NCBI GenBank assembly: GCA_003171295.1
Contig: PMYF01000482.1
Span: 1,374-13,752 of the forward strand
Direction of reading: 5' to 3'
Origin: Acidobacteriota bacterium
GTDB taxonomy: Bacteria; Acidobacteriota; Terriglobia; UBA7540
Length of the DNA stretch: 12,379 nt
The notes under the pieces: generated by a model
Told to the model about the DNA's origin: nothing
The model's database searches: none
The model's input: only the letters and a program-made list of their open reading frames with translations
Made by a program: the position numbers and the translations under genes
Part shown: piece after piece, positions 5,550 through 12,379 of the stretch
How positions within the stretch are numbered: the stretch's first letter is position 1
Layout of the letters: every line of letters starts with the position of its first letter

Positions 5550-7545
5550 AAGACATACCAGAAGGATGAAGGATCTCCAGGAGGGCTTCGACCACTTTCG
5601 GGTCGTACCTACCCTTTTGCATACCTTTGCGAATCTCACTCAACGCCACGCGCGCATCCCAAGCTTCATGATAGGGCCGCCATGAGGTGAGCGCACTGTA
5701 AGCCTCCGCCACGGCCGTTATGCGCGCTCCCAGGGGAATGGATTCACCCCGCAAGCGGTCCGGATACCCGGTCCCGTCCCACGTTTCGTGATGGTGGAGG
5801 ACGATTTCCAGCAGGTGCGGATCGACGTAACCCATGCGGCGGCAGGCGGACACACTCTCCGGCACGTATTTTTCCACCAATTTCGATTCCTGGTCGGACA
5901 GACTTCCCAGGCGATTCAGAACGTGATGGGGCACGCCTTCCTTGCCGATATCCTGGAGATATCCTGCCAGCAGGACGGTCTTCTTCAACTCCTCGTTCAG
6001 CTTCAGGCGGTCCGCAAGGGCATAAGAGAGGAGCGCCACGACGCGGCAATGACCGATGGCTCCATCCAGGGCTTCGACGGCCAGGACCACGTCTTCGGGA
6101 ATCTCAATGTGTGACTCCGCCGCCGAGTAGGCCGCGGCGATCGCCGGAGGTATCACCGCCGGGTCGTTCCAACGGTCTTTCAGCGCATTCACCGCATAGA
6201 CAGTAATCTTTTGCAACTTCCCCTTGAGCTGGATCTTTTCGAATTCATCACGCTTGATGTTGGCATCGGCGTAAGCCAGTTTGATTTCCGTGGATTGGGG
6301 ATCCAGGGCGAGAGCGCGCTCAAAATAGCGGATCGCCCCTGTGGCATCGTGGAGGTCGAAATTGACCTTTCCCAATTCGTAGAGAAGCTCTGAGCTTTCA
6401 CTCTCCCGGCTGAGCCGTTCTTCCAGGGCCGTAACACGATCCAGCAACATGCGGTCTGACTGGCGGCCATACCCCATGTTGCGCAGCCGGGTCGCCACCA
6501 CGAAAGGCTCCACGGCACGGAAGGTCGGCTCGTCGATATACACCTGGCCCGCTTCGCAAATCTCCTCGAGCCGCTTGGCCACGTTCACCCGATCACCCAC
6601 GGCGCTGTATGCCTGCCGCCGGACTCCCAACATGCCCACGATGGTGCTGCCCGTGGCGATCCCCAGGCGCATCTGCCAGGGCAGGTTGAGAGTCCCGACC
6701 TTTGCCTGCATTTTGAGACCAGCCACGACGGCCAACAGGGCGTGACGGTCGTAGTCCACAGGTGCGCCGAACTCCACCATGACACCGTCGCCCATGTATT
6801 TGTCAATATGCCCGCGGAAGAGGTCCACGATGGGCTCCATCTGACCCAGAAAACGGTTCAGTTCCTCCAACACCACGTCCGGCCGGTTCCGGTCCGAATA
6901 GCTCGTGAAGTTGGTCAGATCCGTGAACATAATGCTGATGTCGCGCTTCTCGAAGCGCAGTTTCCCTTCCGTTTCCAGCTTGGCCACTACCGGGTCCATG
7001 GTGGCATAAAGAGCCTTCTCCATTTTGTCCTTTATTTCCTCTGTCATTTCCTCTGTCACGCGGCTGTGTTTCAGTTCCTCATTAATGTGTTTCAGGTCCT
7101 CATTAAGCTGGCGAGTTTGGTCGACACGCGTGGCGAGCACTTCCAGCAGCGAACCAACCCCGGCGGTGGCGAGGATCAGGAATCCGCCCCAAGTGGCCAG
7201 GACCAGAAGGGCATTGAGGCGGGTGCCGGCCACTTCGAACCAGCCAGGCCGGTAGTACGCAAACAGCACGCCTGACAGGAAGCAGAGTGCCGCCATCATT
7301 ACAGCTTTGCGCTTCCCCAGAATGTAGGCGGCCGACAATACCGGAAGGTAAAAGAGGTTGAGAAATGCGATCTTGTAGGGGAGGAAATAGAAGACGGCGA
7401 CAACGATTATCGCCAAGAGTAGGAGGATAAGGGCCTCCAGATGCGGGACGATGAAGCTCCGAATTCGGGTCGACAAATCTCCCCCCGGGAAGATGGACAT
7501 GGAACTCTCATCAATCGACGCTGCGTGAAGTTCTTCTTTTGCCAT
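5545..7545 (-). CDS. Membrane class III adenylate/guanylate cyclase with TPR and degenerate HD-GYP domain
   Basis: A 666-residue signalling protein predicted to make a cyclic nucleotide at the inner membrane. Four membrane segments (about 31-55, 57-77, 79-98, 107-137) resemble the sensor regions of histidine kinases and are followed by a coiled coil (about 138-190). The cyclase domain (about 200-350) has metal aspartates D209 (MFTDL) and D253 (YMGDG), K249 at the base-recognition lysine position, and transition-state N321 and R325 (VNVAKR). A TPR-like segment covers about 385-431. The C-terminal domain (about 480-660) is HD-GYP-like, with HHETWDGTGYP at 585-595 intact, but the HD pair is Q531-D532 and later ligand positions are changed. 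The ATG at 7545 is chosen over an in-frame GTG at 7665 because a good promoter lies between them; the Shine-Dalgarno is weak (GGGA about 11 nt upstream). Stop TGA at 5545-5547. Confidence 0.88.
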   Translation of the reverse strand: MAKEELHAASIDESSMSIFPGGDLSTRIRSFIVPHLEALILLLLAIIVVAVFYFLPYKIAFLNLFYLPVLSAAYILGKRKAVMMAALCFLSGVLFAYYRPGWFEVAGTRLNALLVLATWGGFLILATAGVGSLLEVLATRVDQTRQLNEDLKHINEELKHSRVTEEMTEEIKDKMEKALYATMDPVVAKLETEGKLRFEKRDISIMFTDLTNFTSYSDRNRPDVVLEELNRFLGQMEPIVDLFRGHIDKYMGDGVMVEFGAPVDYDRHALLAVVAGLKMQAKVGTLNLPWQMRLGIATGSTIVGMLGVRRQAYSAVGDRVNVAKRLEEICEAGQVYIDEPTFRAVEPFVVATRLRNMGYGRQSDRMLLDRVTALEERLSRESESSELLYELGKVNFDLHDATGAIRYFERALALDPQSTEIKLAYADANIKRDEFEKIQLKGKLQKITVYAVNALKDRWNDPAVIPPAIAAAYSAAESHIEIPEDVVLAVEALDGAIGHCRVVALLSYALADRLKLNEELKKTVLLAGYLQDIGKEGVPHHVLNRLGSLSDQESKLVEKYVPESVSACRRMGYVDPHLLEIVLHHHETWDGTGYPDRLRGESIPLGARITAVAEAYSALTSWRPYHEAWDARVALSEIRKGMQKGRYDPKVVEALLEILHPSGMSS

Positions 7546-7596
7546 GGTTCGCTCAATCCCAGTGTGTGAGGTATAGCCACCGGGCTCCGTCCGCGT

Positions 7597-7625
7597 ACTA
7601 TAGCCTCGGGACTTCCAAAGGGCAA
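7597..7625 (-). promoter_or_regulatory. Candidate sigma70-type promoter for the cyclase
   Basis: On the minus strand TTGCCC (7625-7620), a 17-nt spacer and TATAGT (7602-7597) precede the ATG at 7545 by about 50 nt. It matches 4/6 at -35 and 5/6 at -10. Its place downstream of the alternative GTG at 7665 supports the shorter protein. A second TACTAT at 7674-7669 has no good -35. Confidence 0.55.
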
Positions 7626-7709
7626 GCTGCGTCTGCAAGTTGCCGTTAACCCCACCACCATTCACACTATAGTAATCTCTGGCGGAATTCTAACAGGCCC
7701 CCCTCGGCG

Positions 7710-7738
7710 TTGCGATAGAAGAGTGTTTCGAGTACTAT
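7710..7738 (+). promoter_or_regulatory. Candidate sigma70-type promoter for the acylase gene
   Basis: TTGCGA (7710-7715), a 17-nt spacer and TACTAT (7733-7738) lie about 90 nt before the ATG at 7829. Transcription would start near 7745, only a few bases before the in-frame GTG at 7751, which argues for translation starting at 7829 with a leader of about 85 nt. Confidence 0.55.
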
Positions 7739-7828
7739 CCAGCGGCTTAAGTGCCGGTTCAGTTGAGAGCAGACTTCCGCGCTCCCTGCGGATCTTACCG
7801 GCGTGAACTGCCTGTGGATTCTGGGCCC

Positions 7829-10213
7829 ATGAAACGATTCCTCCAGCGTATCGCCCTATTAGTCCTTCTCATCGTTCTCCTCGCGATCGTGGGGGGTGGG
7901 GCATGGCTTTACCATCGCGCCCACTCGAGCCTTCCGCTCCTCGATGGGACCATGCGGGCGCCCAGGCTTTCCGCCCGGGTGGAGGTTCTGCGCGACGCGC
8001 ATGGCGTTCCCCACCTCCGTGCCCAATCGCTTGCCGACGTTTTCTTCGCGCAAGGTTACGTGACCGCCCAAGATCGTCTCTGGCAAATGGACTTGAGCCG
8101 CCGCCATGCTGAAGGGCAGCTTTCAGAGGTCTTCGGCGATCGGACGTTGCGCTATGACATGGAGAGCCGCACGCTAGGGCTGAACCAGGCAGCGGAACGA
8201 GCCCTCGCCGAACTTGATCCGGATACGCGCCGACTCCTTGACTCATACGCCCGCGGCGTGAATGCTTTCATCGAGAGCCACCGCGACCGGTTACCCATTG
8301 AATTCCTGATCCTTCGCTATCAGCCCCAACTCTGGCGCACTGCCGATTCGGTGGCCGTCGTCATGAACCTGTCAACTGCACTCAGCCAAAGCTGGGAAGA
8401 GGATTTGATGCGCGAGCATGTTTCGGCCAAGTTGGGGAAGAATCTCGCCTCTGACGTTTTTCCGGACCACTCTGCCCTTGACGTGCCCGTGGCAGCGGTT
8501 CCGGCCTCGGCCCCGGCGGGCACGAAGAAAATGACGAGGGGGTTCGACGACGAACCCCTCGAAGACTGTCCCCTCAGGGCAATGGTGCGCCGACCCCACC
8601 TTGATTTTCGAGGGGGGATGGGAAGCAATAACTGGGTGCTGAATGGCTCCCACACGAAGTCGGGCAAACCCCTGCTGGCGAACGATCCTCACCTTGGCCA
8701 CAGCATCCCCAGCGTCTGGTACATGATTCATCTCCAAGCACCCGGCCTCAATGTGAGCGGCGTTAGCCTGGCAGGCTTGCCCCTGGTGGTCATCGGGCAC
8801 AACGAACATATCGCCTGGGGGGTGACGAACACAGGTCCCGACGTCCAGGACCTCTACGCCGAGAACTTCAACCTCCGGGATTCCACCCAGTACTTGCACA
8901 ACGGCCAGTGGATTGGCGCGGAGGTTCGCAACGAGGTCATCAAGGTTCGGGACCACCGCGACTACCTTCTCACGGTCAAGGTCACACGCCATGGGCCGGT
9001 GGTTTCCCACGACGGCGATCGCGACCTCGCCTTGCGCTGGAGCGCGCTGGAACCTCATGCCATCCGCCTTCCCCTTCTGCGCATGAACCAGGCAAGCAAC
9101 TGGCAGGAGTTCACTGCGGCCCTTCGGGATTTCACCGTGCCTATGCAGAATTTTGTTTATGCGGACGTTGAAGGAAATATCGGTTACTACGCGGCGGGCC
9201 TGGTACCGGTACGCAGACGAGGCGATGGCAGCGTCCCCATCCCGGGCAGCACCGACGACTATGATTGGAGCGGCTTCATTCCCTTTGAAGATCTTCCCCA
9301 CTCCTACAATCCGCCCGGCGGAATAATCGCCACCGCGAACGGGCGCATCGTTCCTGACACCTATCCGTTTTTCATCTCGGCGAACTGGGAGGCTCCGTAC
9401 CGCACCGCGAGGATATTTCAACTCCTGCGCGAGGAAGGTCCTTTCAATCCTGCGGATATGTTGCGGATTCAGACCGATATCCGTGCGCTCGAAGACGAAT
9501 GGCTGGCCAAACAACTGCTTGCAGCGGCTGCCCAGCACGCGCCGGAGAGCTCCGAGGCGCAGTTTGCGCTCGGTGTCCTGAAAGCCTGGGACGGTCAAGC
9601 CCATGCAGACTCCGCAGCCACGCTGATCGCAGAAGTTACTCGTCACGCCCTGCTCGCCCGCATCCTGAAACCCAAACTCGGCGAGGACCTTTCCGGTTAT
9701 CATTGGTCGATGAGTACTATCTTTCTGCAGAATGTCCTGGAGCAGAACCTTATGCGGTGGCTTCCCCCCGAGGATGCGGACTTCCACGTGACCCTGATGA
9801 AAAGCCTGGAACAAGCGGTCAGGCAAATCCCCGCCTTAGTTCACAGCCAGAGTCAGACCGCCTGGAGGTGGGGCGATACCATCCCGCTGACCTTCCACCA
9901 CCCGCTGAGTAGAGGACTGCCGCTTTTGGGGCACCTGCTGGACCTGGGTCCCTTCCCGCAGGCGGGAACCGGCACCACGGTGAAGCAGACAACCCCGGAG
10001 ATAGGACCTTCCATGCGCATGGTGGTGGATTTCTCAGATCTCGACCAATCGATGCAGAATATCACCTTGGGCGAATCAGGTCAGGTTTTCAGCCTTTATT
10101 ACCGGGACCAATTCGAAGCTTGGTACGGCGGCCGGAGCTTTCCCATGCTGTTTAGCAATGCGGCCGTTGATAAAGGCGCTGCCCACATGTTGGTGTTAGA
10201 ACCTGGGCCGTGA
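7829..10213 (+). CDS. Penicillin acylase family protein (Ntn hydrolase)
   Basis: A 794-residue precursor of the penicillin G acylase/AHL acylase superfamily, which hydrolyses amide bonds of N-acylated compounds after cutting itself into alpha and beta chains. Residues 1-23 (KRFLQRIALLVLL, then IVGGGAW) are a signal or anchor. The alpha part shows GVPHLRAQS and GYVTAQDRLWQMDLSRR. Self-cleavage is expected before S266 in MGSNNWVLNG, making S266 the nucleophile; GKPLLANDPHL follows. N441 in PMQNFVYAD is the likely oxyanion-hole asparagine, and NGRIVPDTYPFFISANW fits the family's later motif. The start is the ATG at 7829, where the hydrophobic leader begins; a GTG at 7751 would add 26 non-leader residues. 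No clear Shine-Dalgarno. It is divergent from the cyclase and 80 nt upstream of the M61 gene. The substrate (beta-lactam, acyl-homoserine lactone or other) cannot be told from sequence. Confidence 0.93.
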   Translation: MKRFLQRIALLVLLIVLLAIVGGGAWLYHRAHSSLPLLDGTMRAPRLSARVEVLRDAHGVPHLRAQSLADVFFAQGYVTAQDRLWQMDLSRRHAEGQLSEVFGDRTLRYDMESRTLGLNQAAERALAELDPDTRRLLDSYARGVNAFIESHRDRLPIEFLILRYQPQLWRTADSVAVVMNLSTALSQSWEEDLMREHVSAKLGKNLASDVFPDHSALDVPVAAVPASAPAGTKKMTRGFDDEPLEDCPLRAMVRRPHLDFRGGMGSNNWVLNGSHTKSGKPLLANDPHLGHSIPSVWYMIHLQAPGLNVSGVSLAGLPLVVIGHNEHIAWGVTNTGPDVQDLYAENFNLRDSTQYLHNGQWIGAEVRNEVIKVRDHRDYLLTVKVTRHGPVVSHDGDRDLALRWSALEPHAIRLPLLRMNQASNWQEFTAALRDFTVPMQNFVYADVEGNIGYYAAGLVPVRRRGDGSVPIPGSTDDYDWSGFIPFEDLPHSYNPPGGIIATANGRIVPDTYPFFISANWEAPYRTARIFQLLREEGPFNPADMLRIQTDIRALEDEWLAKQLLAAAAQHAPESSEAQFALGVLKAWDGQAHADSAATLIAEVTRHALLARILKPKLGEDLSGYHWSMSTIFLQNVLEQNLMRWLPPEDADFHVTLMKSLEQAVRQIPALVHSQSQTAWRWGDTIPLTFHHPLSRGLPLLGHLLDLGPFPQAGTGTTVKQTTPEIGPSMRMVVDFSDLDQSMQNITLGESGQVFSLYYRDQFEAWYGGRSFPMLFSNAAVDKGAAHMLVLEPGP

Positions 10214-10276
10214 ATGGCTCGAACCCTGCTCCATATCACCAGAGGCCGCGCCTAACGCTACAGTGATTCAATAGCC

Positions 10277-10283
10277 AAGAGGA
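10277..10283 (+). promoter_or_regulatory. Shine-Dalgarno-like site of the M61 gene
   Basis: AAGAGGA ends 10 nt before the ATG at 10294. It is a moderate match that favours this start over the internal Met at residue 22. Confidence 0.55.
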
Positions 10284-10293
10284 TCCAGCGAAG

Positions 10294-12222
10294 ATGAAAC
10301 GATCGCCGCGACACCGCGCCAGAACCCGTCAGAGCAGGGCGCCCTTCTCACTTGGGATGCCCGCTCAGCAGTTCCTTCTCAATTTCTTGCTCCTTCTATG
10401 TGTGACGCTCAACCTGGCGGGCCGATCGCCGGCCGCGCAAGGATCTTCTCCATCATCCCTGGATCTCGAGTACACGTTGCGTGTCGCCCGCCCCACAACT
10501 CACCTGGTGGACGTGGGAATAGTGGTCGAGAGGGTGGGCGCCGCCGATCTGGATTTCGTTATGCCGGCCTGGGCGCCAGGCCGCTATGCGATTTACGATT
10601 TTGCCAAGAACGTTCAGGAGTTTTCCGCCCTGAGTGCGGACGGTCAGCCCTTGCCTTGGATCAATCTCGACAAGCAGACCTGGCGCGTTGACGCGCGGGC
10701 GGCAGGGGGCACGGTCAAGATCAATTATCGCGTTTTTGCCCATGACCTGACCGGATCGTTTTCGCAGGTTGACAGTACCCACGCCAACCTGAATGGCCCC
10801 TCAATCTTCATGTACGTGGACGGGCATAAACCCGACCCCCTCACTCTGAAAATCGAAGCTCCTGCCCAATGGAAAGTGATCAGTGGGTTTTCCACTTCCA
10901 CCACCGAGTCAGCCTTTCGTGCGCCCAACTACGACGTCCTGGCGGATACGCCGCTCGAAATCTCCCCCGATTGCACGCTCGAGCAGTTTCAAGAGCAGGG
11001 AAAGAACATCCTGGTCGCCGTGCACACCCGCGCGGAAGACGACACCGACCACTCGCACCTTTTGGAGGGCGTAAAGAAGCTCGTGCACGCGGAAATGGCG
11101 GTGATGCCTCCGCCGGATTTCTCCCACTACGTTTTCATTTTTCATTTCGATCCGGAAGTTTCCCTTGGGGATGGCATGGAGCATCTGAATTCCACCGAGA
11201 TCATCGCCCAGGGCACGGTACACGAGGGCTCCCGTGAGGCGCTGGAGACCGCCGCGCACGAATTCTTCCACACCTGGAACGTGAAGCGGCTCCGCCCCGC
11301 GGCGCTCGGACCTTTCGATTACACGCGCGAGAACTACTCGCGCTCGCTCTGGTTCGCCGAAGGCGTCACGTCCTATTTCGGCTACCTCTTCCTTCTGCGC
11401 TCCGGACTCTGGACCCGCGAGCAGTTTCTGAATCATCTGGCGAGTGAGGTATACGATCTGGAGAAAGAACCCGGGCGCATACTCATGTCGGCGGAATCCT
11501 CCAGCTTCCATGCCTGGTTCTACGATCGATCCCCACAGATGCAGCAGACGAACTTCGCGAACGCGACCATCTCCTATTACAATAAGGGCGCCCTTCTGGG
11601 GATGTTGCTGGATTTGGAAATACATTCGCGCACCCAGGGGCGGAAATCTTTGCTGGATGTCGTGCACTTGATGTACCACAAGTTCTACGAGGCCCCCGCC
11701 ATAACCTACTATGGGCCGGGCCAAGGCTATGAAGAGGTGGACATCCTGGCAGCGCTGAACGAGGTGACCGGGTCAGATTTCACGCCTTTCTTTGAACGTT
11801 ATGTCCGGGGAACCGAAGCGCTCCCTTACGACGCGACCCTGAAGTTGGCCGGCCTCGAACTTCGCGCCGAGGCGCTTCCCGACGCGGCGCCGTCCTTGGG
11901 TGTGCTTGTGCAACCCGACGACCAGGGAGCGCGAATCTTTGCGGTGGAACCCGGTGGCGCCGCCGACCGGGCGGGACTCAGCCGCGACGACTTGCTCATC
12001 GATGTGGACGATCAGTCTTTGGCCACGGAGGATCTTTCCGTGCGCCTCAAACCTTACCCAGCAGGCGCCAAAATCCCGATGACCGTACAACGGCACGGGC
12101 GACGGCAAACGGTTACGGTAACACTCGATCCACCGATTCGAAACCAATACTCGATCGCGCCTTTGCATGCGGCCACACCCGAACAGGTCACCCTTCGGGA
12201 CGGTTGGCTCGGGGGGCAATAG
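10294..12222 (+). CDS. M61 family metallopeptidase (glycyl aminopeptidase-like) with C-terminal PDZ domain
   Basis: A 642-residue protein of peptidase family M61, zinc enzymes whose founding member removes N-terminal glycine or alanine. A basic N-terminus and hydrophobic segment (about 27-44) ending near SPAAQG suggest a signal peptide. The M61 N-terminal beta domain spans about 57-230 (MPAWAPGRYAIYDFAKNVQ, then LDKQTWRVD). The catalytic domain has HEFFH with zinc ligands H322 and H326 and catalytic E323, followed by WNVKRLRP; the third ligand is E356 in WFAEGVTSYF. YYNKGALLGMLLDLEI is also typical. A PDZ domain covers about 534-615 (AVEPGGAADRAGLSRDDLL). The ATG at 10294 has AAGAGGA 10 nt upstream. 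It lies 80 nt after the acylase gene on the same strand with no obvious terminator between, so co-transcription is plausible. Confidence 0.94.
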   Translation: MKRSPRHRARTRQSRAPFSLGMPAQQFLLNFLLLLCVTLNLAGRSPAAQGSSPSSLDLEYTLRVARPTTHLVDVGIVVERVGAADLDFVMPAWAPGRYAIYDFAKNVQEFSALSADGQPLPWINLDKQTWRVDARAAGGTVKINYRVFAHDLTGSFSQVDSTHANLNGPSIFMYVDGHKPDPLTLKIEAPAQWKVISGFSTSTTESAFRAPNYDVLADTPLEISPDCTLEQFQEQGKNILVAVHTRAEDDTDHSHLLEGVKKLVHAEMAVMPPPDFSHYVFIFHFDPEVSLGDGMEHLNSTEIIAQGTVHEGSREALETAAHEFFHTWNVKRLRPAALGPFDYTRENYSRSLWFAEGVTSYFGYLFLLRSGLWTREQFLNHLASEVYDLEKEPGRILMSAESSSFHAWFYDRSPQMQQTNFANATISYYNKGALLGMLLDLEIHSRTQGRKSLLDVVHLMYHKFYEAPAITYYGPGQGYEEVDILAALNEVTGSDFTPFFERYVRGTEALPYDATLKLAGLELRAEALPDAAPSLGVLVQPDDQGARIFAVEPGGAADRAGLSRDDLLIDVDDQSLATEDLSVRLKPYPAGAKIPMTVQRHGRRQTVTVTLDPPIRNQYSIAPLHAATPEQVTLRDGWLGGQ

Positions 12223-12284
12223 GGGTCAGTTTGGAAGGCCAGCTTTGGATCACTTCCGAGTTGGCGTCAAGCGGCATTCGTCGC

Positions 12285-12319
12285 CTTCTGCCTTCTGCCC
12301 ACTGCCTCCTGCCCTCTGC
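12285..12319. repeat. Degenerate heptamer tandem repeat, five units
   Basis: Five consecutive 7-nt units are visible: CTTCTGC, CTTCTGC, CCACTGC, CTCCTGC, CCTCTGC, with consensus CYHCTGC. They lie about 60 nt after the M61 stop in non-coding sequence. The rest of 12223-12379 shows no gene or convincing terminator. Confidence 0.7.
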
Positions 12320-12379
12320 CCGTCCCCGTCCTGAGCTTGTGCAATTTAGAATCGCAGCTAACTCCCTTTATTTTCATCA

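Noticed and set aside
7546..7665. 40-residue N-terminal extension of the cyclase from GTG 7665
   Set aside because: A good promoter lies inside it (7597-7625) and the extension is low-complexity and unlike a conserved domain.
8372..9826. 484-codon open frame on the minus strand
   Set aside because: It is antisense to the acylase gene, whose motifs are intact throughout; the frame shows no recognisable domain and is a product of GC-rich codon usage.
10236..10264. Separate promoter before the M61 gene (TACAGT at 10259)
   Set aside because: The -35 at 17 nt spacing (TCACCA) matches only three of six positions; too weak to list.
10909..11724. 271-codon open frame on the minus strand
   Set aside because: It lies opposite the M61 catalytic domain and has no protein features of its own.

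Overview
The window (about 60% GC by eye, long tightly packed ORFs on both strands) looks like a chromosomal segment of an environmental bacterium. The best guess is Acidobacteriota or a neighbouring phylum. This rests on gene flavour: a DUF4337 membrane protein, an M61 peptidase with a C-terminal PDZ domain, a large penicillin-acylase-family enzyme and an HtrA-type protease. No rRNA or other marker is present, so the assignment is an inference. I see no phage, plasmid, transposase, CRISPR or tRNA gene.

Layout. (1) 1-2469 (+): the C-terminal roughly three quarters of secA, cut by the window start; it carries an unusual in-frame insertion of about 135 residues in its second motor domain. (2) 2510-3055 (+): a small DUF4337 membrane protein 40 nt behind secA, possibly co-transcribed. 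(3) 3056-3430: non-coding, with an inverted repeat. (4) 3473-5002 (-): a complete HtrA/Do serine protease with a hairpin terminator after its stop, a strong Shine-Dalgarno and a candidate extended -10 promoter. (5) 5003-5544: non-coding, holding a 112-bp nested palindromic element and a second compound hairpin that overlaps the next gene's stop. (6) 5545-7545 (-): a membrane-bound class III nucleotide cyclase fused to a TPR and an HD-GYP-like domain that has lost key metal ligands. (7) 7546-7828: a divergent promoter region with one sigma70-like promoter facing each way. (8) 7829-10213 (+): a penicillin-acylase-family Ntn hydrolase. (9) 10294-12222 (+): an M61 (glycyl-aminopeptidase family) metallopeptidase with PDZ domain. 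(10) 12223-12379: non-coding, with a degenerate heptamer repeat.

Together the genes form a cell-envelope set: SecA exports proteins, HtrA performs quality control outside the cytoplasm, and the acylase and M61 enzymes are predicted extracytoplasmic hydrolases that would themselves be exported. The cyclase is a membrane signalling protein divergent from the acylase. The functional link is inferred from proximity only. I do not see an obvious new multi-gene defence or biosynthetic system. The most unusual items are the SecA insertion, the cyclase-TPR-degenerate HD-GYP architecture and the palindromic intergenic element.
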